Of a DNA stretch of 64,000 bases, positions 8,273-16,193 are shown one piece after another. This DNA is from CAITZA01 sp937915285. GTDB lineage: Bacteria; Desulfobacterota; Desulfomonilia; Desulfomonilales; Desulfomonilaceae. Both the position numbers and the translations under genes were made by a program. The notes beneath the pieces are model-generated. The model made no database searches and was not told the DNA's origin. It saw only the letters and a list, made by a program, of their open reading frames with translations. The stretch lies in the NCBI GenBank assembly GCA_036821825.1, contig DAISIV010000001.1, forward strand, positions 94,575-158,574, written 5' to 3'. Every line of letters starts with the position of its first letter. Within the stretch, counting starts at the first letter, position 1.

Positions 8273-9205
8273 ATGAAAATAGAAAAATTGTTATACTTCG
8301 GCCTGCCCGGGTTAATCCTGCTTGCCTCGATTCCACTCTATTTCTCCGACCAATTGACACTAGCCGTCATCGCCATGTTCTTGTCCGGCCTGTCAGCCAT
8401 CCAAACGTGGAAACTGGTCCAGGGGAATGAAGCCCCAGAGAATAAAAACAATGGCGAACACACTTTTTCATGCCAAAACCAGATTTTTTCTTCAGTTGAT
8501 CAGCTCTCAGCAGGCATAGCTCACGAAATAAATAACCCCCTCGGCATCATAGCCCAGGAAGTTCAGTGGCTCAGGCATATTCTGAAAAGCGATAAAGTTG
8601 CCGGTTCGGTGGACCCTAAAGAACTTGAAGATTGCGAGGACTCTCTGAAGGAAATATCCAGGCAGGTCGATCGCTGCAATGAGATCGTTCAGAAACTGTT
8701 AAGCCTCGCCAGGCAAGTCGAACCCGTCATTCAGGAAGTGGAAGCAAATGACATTGTTCTGAGTGTTCTCGACATTGTGAGCAGGGAGGCCAAAGGCGCC
8801 AATATTATTGTTGATGCGCAACTTGACGATGACCTTCCACCAATTTCAACTGATCCACCATTAATGAGGCAAGCGGTTTTGAACCTTTTGGTCAATGCGC
8901 GGCAAGCGGTAGAAAAAGACGGGAGTATATGTGTTTTTACGAGGAAAAGTGGAGCTGACTTTGTCGAAATTGAAATTCGTGACAGTGGTTGCGGAATTGC
9001 CCCTGAAAATCTGGGTAGGGTTTTTACACCCTTCTTTTCTACCAAGCCGGAAGGAAAAGGCACGGGTTTGGGTCTAGCCATTTGCCGGGGCATTATCGAA
9101 CGTCTGGGTGGGGAGATATCCGTTAGTAGTGATTTAGGCAAGTTCACCGCTTTTACCATCAAATTGCCGGTTGGCAGGAAGGCAAACAGGTCATTGTCTT
9201 TATGA
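8273..9205 (+). CDS. Histidine kinase with short N-terminal membrane anchor
   Basis: 310 residues. Two closely spaced hydrophobic segments (about 6-24 and 28-47) leave almost no extracytoplasmic loop, so the signal is probably membrane-internal or cytoplasmic. HisKA follows with His84 in SAGIAHEINNPLG, then HATPase with NLLVNARQAV, DSGCGIAPENLG, FTPFFSTKPEGKGTGLGLA. The kinase core closely resembles that of the preceding Cache kinase (identical AHEINNPL box), suggesting duplication. The stop overlaps the next gene by four bases (ATGA), so translation is coupled to the downstream receiver. Confidence 0.9.
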   Translation: MKIEKLLYFGLPGLILLASIPLYFSDQLTLAVIAMFLSGLSAIQTWKLVQGNEAPENKNNGEHTFSCQNQIFSSVDQLSAGIAHEINNPLGIIAQEVQWLRHILKSDKVAGSVDPKELEDCEDSLKEISRQVDRCNEIVQKLLSLARQVEPVIQEVEANDIVLSVLDIVSREAKGANIIVDAQLDDDLPPISTDPPLMRQAVLNLLVNARQAVEKDGSICVFTRKSGADFVEIEIRDSGCGIAPENLGRVFTPFFSTKPEGKGTGLGLAICRGIIERLGGEISVSSDLGKFTAFTIKLPVGRKANRSLSL

Positions 9206-9597
9206 AACCCAAAATACTTATAGTTGATGATGAAGAACGATTTAGAAATACCATGCGCAAACTTCTCGAGGCTGAAGGTTTGAACGCCTACACAGCCGGC
9301 AGCGCAAAAGAGGCCCTGGAGACCTTGTCCGGAGATTCTTTTGATGTGGTAATCCTGGATGTCAGGATGCCGGAAATGAGTGGTGTCGAAGCCCTAAAAA
9401 AGATCAGAAAGATAGACCCGTATATTGAGGTGATCATCATGACGGGCTACGCCTCTGTGGATACAGCACGCGAAATCATGACTACCGGCGCTTTTGATTA
9501 CCTGTTTAAGCCATATTCCATAGAATCTCTGCTCGAAAAGATCGAGGCGGCCTACGATCGCAGGCTGTCCCGAATTCATCTCACCCGAAGCTCCTGA
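9202..9597 (+). CDS. Single-domain response regulator
   Basis: 131 residues, receiver domain only: VDDEE at 8-12, phosphoacceptor Asp53 in ILDVRMPEMSG, Thr in IMTGYAS and Lys in FKPYS. It is close in sequence to the receiver encoded at 7802-8197. The ATGA overlap with the kinase gene at 8273-9205 makes it the likely cognate partner. There is no output domain. It ends the four-gene signalling run; the PEP synthase-like gene converges from the other strand 46 nt later. Confidence 0.9.
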   Translation: MKPKILIVDDEERFRNTMRKLLEAEGLNAYTAGSAKEALETLSGDSFDVVILDVRMPEMSGVEALKKIRKIDPYIEVIIMTGYASVDTAREIMTTGAFDYLFKPYSIESLLEKIEAAYDRRLSRIHLTRSS

Positions 9598-9643
9598 TCA
9601 TCAAAAGTCAGATCAGAGGATTTGAAGTTCCCTGATAAGCTTC

Positions 9644-12277
9644 TTACATGTTCCTAAGCATTTCGGGGCTGATTTGGTATTTCTCGTCAAGAAAGCTTTT
9701 TGCGATTGCCTCCACACTGGCTTCTGACAACATGATCATGTCCATCTGCCTGGTAAACTGAAGCAGTCTTCCTATGAGATCAAGTTTGGATTCTATGGCG
9801 GCTTGTTCGTATTTGTAAAATCGGGCGTCAACACGATCTTCGCGGGTTTCCACCTGAAATCCCAGTTTTGAAAAGATCACGGCTATGCATCGGGCGCGTC
9901 TGTTACGTCTTACATCATCGGCAGCCCCGCCCTTGAATGAAAAAGTGATGTAATTCTTGTTGGTTGACTCCCCACAGTAGGAGTCCAGAACGCTGTAGTG
10001 ATAGCCTATTCTTGAGCTGAAATTTAGGTACTTGTCTGAAATAATGGCGTAACTTCTGTCACCAAAGCGGTCAGGCAAATTGTTTGGCGCAAACATCTGT
10101 TCTCTCATGACGGAAAAGAACCCTCCCAAGTCGATAGGTTTGGCCCCGTTCTGTCGGAGATCCTCTCTTAGCATGCCTTTCAGAAGCGATTTTAGAGGCG
10201 TGGAAATTATTTGGTCAACCCGCACGAAACGCGCCCTTTCTGAAACGGATTCAAAACCACCGCCAAGATCTATTATGTGAAGATCCAGTGGGATCGGGGC
10301 GGAGAGTTTCTTTGCTCCGGCCCCGTTGGTGTCTGAGACTATGTCGCTAATTTTAAACATCTCAACGTAAGACAGTTCATGCGCAAGCCTCATTATGTCG
10401 TGAAGTGTTGTGCAATACTCCGGGGCGAAATTGGCTGATTTGGGATTGACCAAATGAAGAGGCACTATCATATCTGCGATTGAACGCAACGACTTGAAGA
10501 CCGGCGTGTCTTTCATGCCGGACTCCTTGGACCGCTGAATTGAAAGCAGTTCCTCCACCTTGCCGCTATAAACCCGACACGAATAACCATCTACCGTTAT
10601 CTCCGCTCCATGAACAATGTCTGTAGTAGCTCGCTCCATTCCCAGTATCGTCGGCACACCAAACTCCCGCGCCAATGAAGCCATGTGTCCGGTCACGCTC
10701 CCTGCGTCCGTCAGAATAGCCGATGTCTTTCGCATTACCATCACAAATTCAGGCGCAGAATGGGGGGCCACCAGCACAGATCCATCAGGAAAACTGGTGA
10801 GGTCATCATCCTCGTGAACATGAAATGCTCGTCCATACCCTACACCCGGAAAAGCCGCTGCCCCACCTTCCAGTAACAATTCATAACCCTCGATCAACGG
10901 AAAACCGGATTTACCGGATTTCTCCATCATGTCCTCAACATGCAGCGGCCGCGCCTGAAGAATTAAAAGCTTTCCATCAGGATCCAGAGCCCATTCAATG
11001 TCTTGAGGATATTTGTAATGATCTTCCAGTTGAACGGCATAGGAGGCCAGCAATTTTATCTGGTCATGTGTGAGGCAGGGGGAACTCTGTCGGTCTTCAG
11101 AAACCGGTTTTTCTATCAGTCCCGATTCCCTTTCAGAGACTAGCTGAACAGGTTTGACCGAAATAATCTCGTCGATAATTTTCATTTCAGGTGATTTTGA
11201 AACTATATAGGTATCTGGAGTAACTATCCCGTCTACAGCGTAAGGGCCCAGACCCCATACTGCATTTATCAGCACATCATTACTGATGATGTTGTAGGGG
11301 TGACGTGAATACATTACACCGCTGGCTAGAGAGGAAACCATTTCAATGCAGGCCACACTCATGGAAATGTCCTCATCGCGCATACCCTTGTGAAGCCTGT
11401 AAGAAATGGCCCTGGGGGTGTAAAGGCTCGCCACTATTTTCTTGTATGTCTCACAAATCTCATCCTCAGGCACGTTGAGAATGGACAAATACTGGCCCGC
11501 ATACGATAACTCGCTGTCTTCTCCTATGGCGCTACTTCTTAGAGCCACATGAGGGGGGTTTGTATCACCGGTTCTTCTAAAGATGATCTCGCACATCAGC
11601 GTATACGCGTGCATTATGGATGTGCGCAAATCATCAGGCATCTGCGCATTGACTATGAGATCCTGAATTTCGTTGCTGACAGACTGGACTGCATTGGGAT
11701 CATCGATGTTAAGGTTCATTCGAAGCCTGTTTATTTCATCAATCAACTCGTTGGATCTGAGAAAGAAATCACAGGCCCTTGTGGTTATGGCAAACCCCTC
11801 CGGAACAGGCATATCAACCTTGTTTTTTAACTCACCGAGGTTCGCGTTCTTCCCACCAACCCAGTCAGCCATATCCTTACCGATCTCAGAATAAGGAAGA
11901 ACGAATTCTGTAGCGGGGAGTTCCTTCTTTCGACTCAATTCTTCATTGATTTTCAGATTGATCTCATCAAGAACCCTGAAAAGCATGGGATAGTTGTGGT
12001 AAGACAGATCATCAAGGCTCTTAACCATTCGCAGCGTGTGAAACACGGCCCTGGTAGCCTGGGATCGTACATAGGACATGCCGAATATGTTCTGTCCGCG
12101 CAGCTTCTCCTCTATGTCCGTAATAATGTCAAGCAACTCTGCATTCGAAGCCAGCAAATCCATGAAACACGAATATTTGAATTTGAAGACGCGTGAAACC
12201 CTGGATTTAGAAGATGCTGAATTCTTTTTCGAATTTCCCCTAAAGAAATTGTAAATTTTGGAAACCAGAGAATTCAT
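9644..12277 (-). CDS. PEP synthase/PPDK-like protein without the C-terminal PEP-binding barrel
   Basis: 877 residues. An N-terminal helical extension (1-110) precedes a PPDK-type ATP-grasp domain (about 115-455: GGKNANLGELKN, ALRSSAIGEDSELSYAGQ, DIEWALDPDGKLLILQARPL). A phosphohistidine swivel domain follows with His531 in GSVTGHMASLAREFGVP. Canonical pyruvate,water dikinase and PPDK end in a TIM barrel that binds PEP/pyruvate; here residues about 590-877 show none of its motifs and form an unrecognised domain (HIIDLGGGFESVS, KNYITFSFKGGAADDVRRNRRA). It can probably still transfer phosphate from ATP to the histidine, but the final acceptor is unknown. An AAGGGG box precedes the ATG. It stands alone between convergent and divergent neighbours. 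Confidence 0.8.
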   Translation of the reverse strand: MNSLVSKIYNFFRGNSKKNSASSKSRVSRVFKFKYSCFMDLLASNAELLDIITDIEEKLRGQNIFGMSYVRSQATRAVFHTLRMVKSLDDLSYHNYPMLFRVLDEINLKINEELSRKKELPATEFVLPYSEIGKDMADWVGGKNANLGELKNKVDMPVPEGFAITTRACDFFLRSNELIDEINRLRMNLNIDDPNAVQSVSNEIQDLIVNAQMPDDLRTSIMHAYTLMCEIIFRRTGDTNPPHVALRSSAIGEDSELSYAGQYLSILNVPEDEICETYKKIVASLYTPRAISYRLHKGMRDEDISMSVACIEMVSSLASGVMYSRHPYNIISNDVLINAVWGLGPYAVDGIVTPDTYIVSKSPEMKIIDEIISVKPVQLVSERESGLIEKPVSEDRQSSPCLTHDQIKLLASYAVQLEDHYKYPQDIEWALDPDGKLLILQARPLHVEDMMEKSGKSGFPLIEGYELLLEGGAAAFPGVGYGRAFHVHEDDDLTSFPDGSVLVAPHSAPEFVMVMRKTSAILTDAGSVTGHMASLAREFGVPTILGMERATTDIVHGAEITVDGYSCRVYSGKVEELLSIQRSKESGMKDTPVFKSLRSIADMIVPLHLVNPKSANFAPEYCTTLHDIMRLAHELSYVEMFKISDIVSDTNGAGAKKLSAPIPLDLHIIDLGGGFESVSERARFVRVDQIISTPLKSLLKGMLREDLRQNGAKPIDLGGFFSVMREQMFAPNNLPDRFGDRSYAIISDKYLNFSSRIGYHYSVLDSYCGESTNKNYITFSFKGGAADDVRRNRRARCIAVIFSKLGFQVETREDRVDARFYKYEQAAIESKLDLIGRLLQFTRQMDMIMLSEASVEAIAKSFLDEKYQISPEMLRNM

Positions 12278-12676
12278 TTGCCGAGCCCCTTTTGGCTATT
12301 GATGAAAATCAGTGAACCCGTCGATATTTCATGAATTATATACAGAAGCAATAAACGTGCCCCAGGCTAACCAGATGATGGTAATGGATTGGACACTTCC
12401 ATATTCCACACCATATAGATCAGGATCGATCAAACCTGTCCATGACAACCATACTCCTTAGTCATTTTACATAGTGTAAAAAAAACCGACAGTTCAGATC
12501 AACTTCAGTCTCATTATAAAGCCTTCTCAAAATCCCCGCCATTCCTAGAATAGCGTATCTCATTATATTTATTAGACATACACAACATGGCACATCCGTT
12601 GCAAACATTGGGTAAGACCGTTGACAAAATCATCACAACGCAACGGCTCAGGAAAAGTGTAAGGAGGTTTCATCAT
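12278..12676. other. Divergent non-coding region upstream of TSUP cluster
   Basis: About 400 bp between the dikinase-like gene and the TSUP cluster. It contains the TTTACA/TGTAAA palindrome at 12466-12480 and a distant inverted repeat CCGTTGC (12596-12602) / GCAACGG (12640-12646). An open frame extends into it from the downstream gene, but the strong AAGGAGG box at 12661-12667 sets that start at 12677. Confidence 0.55.
12466..12480. promoter_or_regulatory. TTTACA-N3-TGTAAA palindrome, putative operator
   Basis: TTTACATAGTGTAAA, extended by T and A to a 17-bp perfect dyad at 12465-12481. It shares all arm bases with the element at 5824-5838. It lies about 185 bp from the dikinase-like start and 197 bp from the TSUP cluster start, in a divergent promoter region. 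Confidence 0.5.
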
Positions 12677-12979
12677 ATGAGGAAATATTATTGTGGTTTC
12701 ATGATTCTTGCAACCACCATTATATCGGTCATATTGCCTGATCTGGTTCAGGCGGCTGGTGGTCCGGCAGAGATGCTGGTGGTCGTTGCTGATTCGAGAC
12801 GAGTTCAAAATAATATAGCTCGTTACTTCGTCGATTCATACAATACTAATCCGCTATGGTTTGGTATTGAATGTACGATAATAACTGCTGCAATGGGCGT
12901 TTCCTTCGGTCTGGTCACAGACTTCATAATGAAACGTGTAGGAATCGACCTGACATCCAGAAAGATAGTTGAACATTGA
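12677..12979 (+). CDS. Small membrane protein of TSUP gene cluster
   Basis: 100 residues from an ATG preceded by AAGGAGG at 9-nt spacing. It has an N-terminal signal-like helix (about 4-26), a short soluble middle segment and a second hydrophobic segment (about 61-84). I do not recognise a named family. It sits 57 nt upstream of the TauE/SafE exporter gene, with a small exported protein after that, so all three probably work together, for example as an accessory or partner of the exporter. Opposing-strand open frames here are not supported. Confidence 0.6.
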   Translation: MRKYYCGFMILATTIISVILPDLVQAAGGPAEMLVVVADSRRVQNNIARYFVDSYNTNPLWFGIECTIITAAMGVSFGLVTDFIMKRVGIDLTSRKIVEH

Positions 12980-13036
12980 TTTCTTATGAATTCTCAAACA
13001 CTTCAGAATGCAACACGGTTTTAGGAGGGCAATAAT

Positions 13037-14065
13037 ATGGAGTGGTATATGATGTATATGCCCATAGCCGGAATCGAGATTTTCTGGCCTGGGTTGGTTC
13101 TTATAGGTTTCGCGGTTGGTTGTATAGGTGGTTTTTTTGGAATGGGCGGCGCCTGGATGGTGACCCCCGGTCTTAACATCCTTGGCTTTCCGATGGCATT
13201 TGCAATTGGAACCGACATAGCGCACATCGCCGGCAAGTCCATGATTTCAACTTTCAGGCATTCAAAATTTGGAAACGTGGATTACAAACTTGGTCTGATA
13301 ATGATCGTCGGCACCGTCATAGGTATTGAAGTGGGCGCCCAGGTGGTCATGTGGCTGGAGCGCATTGGTCAGGTAGGTCCAGTTGTCAGATGGGTTTATA
13401 TCGGCCTGCTGGCGTTGATCGCCCTGATGGTGTTCTATGATTATTACAAGGCTACCCAGAAGAAGAAAATTGGTGACGTAGGGGAACACGGCGCTGAGGG
13501 CATAACCTGGTACAAAACTCTCCACAGAATCAATATTCCTCCGGTAATCCATTTCAAGGTGGCGGGTATAACCTGCTCTGCATGGCTCCCCATCTTTGTC
13601 AGTTTCCTCACGGGTGTGCTGGCGGGTTTTCTGGGAATAGGTGGCGGTTTGATTCGTATGCCGGCGCTTGTTTACCTGATCGGCTGTCCGACACACATCG
13701 CTGTTGGAACGGACCTCTTTGAGGTTATGATTTCTGGTCTTTACGGAACCTTCACTTACGGCGCCAAGGGCCGAATTGAAATATGGGCGGTTTTCGTAAT
13801 GCTCGCAGGCGCTGCCATCGGCGCCCAGATCGGCACAGTAGCCACAAAATACGCCAAGGGATACGGCATCAGAATAGCTTTCGGTCTGGCGGTTTTGGCT
13901 TGTATGGTTTCCATCATTCTAAAACAGTTCAAGATTAACACGCCAGCCACAGTGTTGATCCTTGGAGCAGTGGGCGCAATCTGCATTTACATCTGCATGA
14001 TAATGTTCAAAGGAGCCGCCAAGGAATTGAGAGAAAAGAAAGCCGGCGCCAGTCATGCCGCTTAA
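13037..14065 (+). CDS. TauE/SafE (TSUP) family sulfite/organosulfur anion transporter
   Basis: 342 residues, about nine membrane helices, with the internal duplication typical of TSUP proteins: GFFGMGGAWMVTPGLNIL in the first half and GFLGIGGGLIRMPALVYL in the second, each followed by a GTD motif. Members export or import sulfite, sulfoacetate, taurine or other oxyanions across the inner membrane. An AGGAGGGC box sits just before the ATG. It is flanked by a small membrane protein and a small exported protein. In a sulfur-metabolising anaerobe a sulfite or sulfate role is plausible but not shown. Confidence 0.88.
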   Translation: MEWYMMYMPIAGIEIFWPGLVLIGFAVGCIGGFFGMGGAWMVTPGLNILGFPMAFAIGTDIAHIAGKSMISTFRHSKFGNVDYKLGLIMIVGTVIGIEVGAQVVMWLERIGQVGPVVRWVYIGLLALIALMVFYDYYKATQKKKIGDVGEHGAEGITWYKTLHRINIPPVIHFKVAGITCSAWLPIFVSFLTGVLAGFLGIGGGLIRMPALVYLIGCPTHIAVGTDLFEVMISGLYGTFTYGAKGRIEIWAVFVMLAGAAIGAQIGTVATKYAKGYGIRIAFGLAVLACMVSIILKQFKINTPATVLILGAVGAICIYICMIMFKGAAKELREKKAGASHAA

Positions 14066-14093
14066 TCACTTTACGCCAGCGAGGAAAAGAAAA

Positions 14094-14429
14094 ATGAAAC
14101 GTAATTTCACGCTTTATATAGCTTCCATAGCTCTGGTTTTGATAATGGCGATACCGGCGATGTCCGCTGAGGTCGCTCAGGGCAAGACGCTAAAATATGA
14201 CAAGGATAGCGCAGTGATAGTCATCGAGGAATATGACATCAACATATCACCCCAGAACAAATATGGTAAGTCTACCGGTAAAGAATTGACCTTCAACCTG
14301 AAGGAAGCCCTCATCGGCAAGCTGCCTGAGCCAGGCGACATTGTGAGAATAGCTTACAAACCATCTGGAAAGGAGAACCTAGCGATTCGCTTGATGAATG
14401 TATCCAAACAGGATATCATGAAGAAATAA
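14094..14429 (+). CDS. Small exported (periplasmic) protein of unknown function
   Basis: 111 residues from the ATG at 14094; an in-frame ATG at 14055 would overlap the TSUP gene and put a charged tail before the signal peptide. Residues 1-24 are a signal peptide (ends AMSAEVA). The mature part looks beta-rich, with KLPEPGDIVRIAYKPSG similar in feel to small OB-like periplasmic domains. No named family is recognised. It is last in the TSUP cluster and is followed by a strong hairpin terminator. Confidence 0.65.
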   Translation: MKRNFTLYIASIALVLIMAIPAMSAEVAQGKTLKYDKDSAVIVIEEYDINISPQNKYGKSTGKELTFNLKEALIGKLPEPGDIVRIAYKPSGKENLAIRLMNVSKQDIMKK

Positions 14430-14441
14430 CAAACTGAAACA

Positions 14442-14475
14442 GACCGACGGATAATAATGTCCGTCGGTCATTTTC
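14442..14475 (+). terminator. Rho-independent terminator after TSUP cluster
   Basis: A 10-bp perfect stem, GACCGACGGA (14442-14451) and TCCGTCGGTC (14460-14469), with an 8-nt loop, followed by ATTTTC. It lies 13 nt after the stop of the small exported protein. The convergent rqcH gene ends at 14488, so the hairpin may serve both strands. Confidence 0.8.
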
Positions 14476-14487
14476 GTTCTGGCGCCC

Positions 14488-16008
14488 TCACTTGTCCGAA
14501 ACCCCGATCACCGTGTAGAAATTTTTTACATTGACCTGTCCAGGGAAGGCCCCTTTCGGGCGATTCAAATCTCTAACACAGGCGACCATCACTTCTGCCT
14601 TTTTACTACTCGAAGCTTTTGAATTTTCTACGGCCAGACTGGCCGCATAGGTAATGTCGGCTTCGGTTGGATCCATGCTACCAGAAGAAATCATAAAAAC
14701 GTGAGCCCCGGCAAAATCCCTCACATGAAACCATAAATCGTTTCTGCCGGCTATTCGTCTGAGAATCGTATCATTGGCGCCTGAGCTTTTTCCCACAAGT
14801 ATCCTGAATCCGGAGGGGGACATAAACTCAATGAACGGTCTGGCTTTAGGTGTCAGGGGTTTGGTATCCCGCTTTCCGGATTGCCGCGATTTGGATTTGC
14901 CTATCCCCTGTATTTCCTCGGCAAGCTGTTCGAGTTCCTGGACGGTTTGAACCTCTGAGATCAGATATTCGATATCCTGCAAAGCCCTGATCTCCTCATT
15001 GGTTACTCGAAGTCTTTCTTCAACAATGGACATGCCTCTTCTGGCTTTGGATGATTTGGCAAAGTAGCGTTCCATGTTGCCTACCGGAGAAAGGGCAGGA
15101 TCAAGCTGAACGCTCAGATGACTATTCGTTTCCCAATCCACCAGGTTTACACTGGCCATGCCCTTTTGTATTTTCTTAAGATTAAACTTTATCAATTCGC
15201 CGATTTTCTGCTGAACAGCGTACCTGTCGAGCCGGTTTTTATCATCGTTGATTTTCTGCAGCCTGTTCCTCAGTGACCTGATTCTGACCGTGACGGGTGT
15301 TCTTACATTCTTTCTGAATGTTTCGAGAATTCTTTTTTCCAGCAGACACGAATAATGGACGTCCAATGCCTTATCCACACTGGTATGGCTTTCAGTATGT
15401 AACATCGCTTTTTTCTCGGGCCTGTCCGATGGCTTGGCCAAATCATTGTGCTCAATGGTCGGCCGGTCTGAGCCAGAAGCCTCATCCCCTAATTTAACCG
15501 GGTTTTTAGGATTCAGGGACGGATACCGGTAAATTACTCCCGGTAGCACCGGACGGTGTTCATCATCTTTGGCGTATATCCTTTGAAGACATTCCATGAT
15601 TGTGCCATCATTTTCCCGGGCAAGTATAATGTTGGAATCTCTTCCGATCATTTCCAGTGTCAGCAATCTTCTCTGCAGGTCTTCATTTTTGCCACGTATG
15701 CATCGTATTTCTACAACGCGATCTTCTATAGGAACCGTGATTGATTCGATTCGGGACCCCTGCAGATGAGCCCTCAGATATGCGCAAAATCGCGGAGGAG
15801 TTTGGGGATTGGGTATCTTGAGACTTGTTGTGTGGATTCTACCCAAGCCGGCATCGGCGCTCAGTATCAGCCGCCTTTCTCCGAATGTGGCCAGTCGAAC
15901 TTTCAAAACAATCTCTCGTGGCAGAGGCTGATATATCTTGGCGATGAATCCACCTCTAAGCTCTTCATCAAGCTCTTTCACCACTTTCTTGAGGACACCA
16001 AGTTCCAT
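14488..16008 (-). CDS. rqcH: NFACT family ribosome-associated quality control protein RqcH
   Basis: 506 residues with the NFACT-N domain at the start (GGFIAKIYQPLPREIVLKVR near 19-38), helix-hairpin-helix and coiled-coil segments in the middle (about 220-370), and the NFACT-R domain near the C terminus (NDLWFHVRDFAGAHVFM). RqcH binds peptidyl-tRNA-obstructed 50S subunits and adds alanine tails to stalled peptides for degradation. Older annotations call this family fibronectin-binding protein. Residues about 165-220 form a polar, probably disordered linker. A GGGAG box precedes the ATG. It is divergent from the decarboxylase gene. Confidence 0.88.
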   Translation of the reverse strand: MELGVLKKVVKELDEELRGGFIAKIYQPLPREIVLKVRLATFGERRLILSADAGLGRIHTTSLKIPNPQTPPRFCAYLRAHLQGSRIESITVPIEDRVVEIRCIRGKNEDLQRRLLTLEMIGRDSNIILARENDGTIMECLQRIYAKDDEHRPVLPGVIYRYPSLNPKNPVKLGDEASGSDRPTIEHNDLAKPSDRPEKKAMLHTESHTSVDKALDVHYSCLLEKRILETFRKNVRTPVTVRIRSLRNRLQKINDDKNRLDRYAVQQKIGELIKFNLKKIQKGMASVNLVDWETNSHLSVQLDPALSPVGNMERYFAKSSKARRGMSIVEERLRVTNEEIRALQDIEYLISEVQTVQELEQLAEEIQGIGKSKSRQSGKRDTKPLTPKARPFIEFMSPSGFRILVGKSSGANDTILRRIAGRNDLWFHVRDFAGAHVFMISSGSMDPTEADITYAASLAVENSKASSSKKAEVMVACVRDLNRPKGAFPGQVNVKNFYTVIGVSDK

Positions 16009-16193
16009 TCATTTTCTCCCAAATTCGATCGGCGCACTGTTTTACGCGCGTCTGTCAGGCAATCTGTTCAGGTCGACGAAACCAGGGTTTTGACTACTAA
16101 AGATTCCTCTGTTATTAGTGTTAAAAGGTTTTCAAAACCATTAAAAAAGCCTAGCGGGCAGAATCATTCCCTATGAACAGACTGGAGCAATCA

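Noticed and set aside
8731..9162. 143-codon open frame opposite the second histidine kinase
   Set aside because: Antisense shadow of the conserved HATPase region; no independent support.
13262..13696. 144-codon open frame opposite the TSUP gene
   Set aside because: Antisense to a strongly supported membrane protein; composition is that of a reverse-strand shadow and no ribosome site is present.
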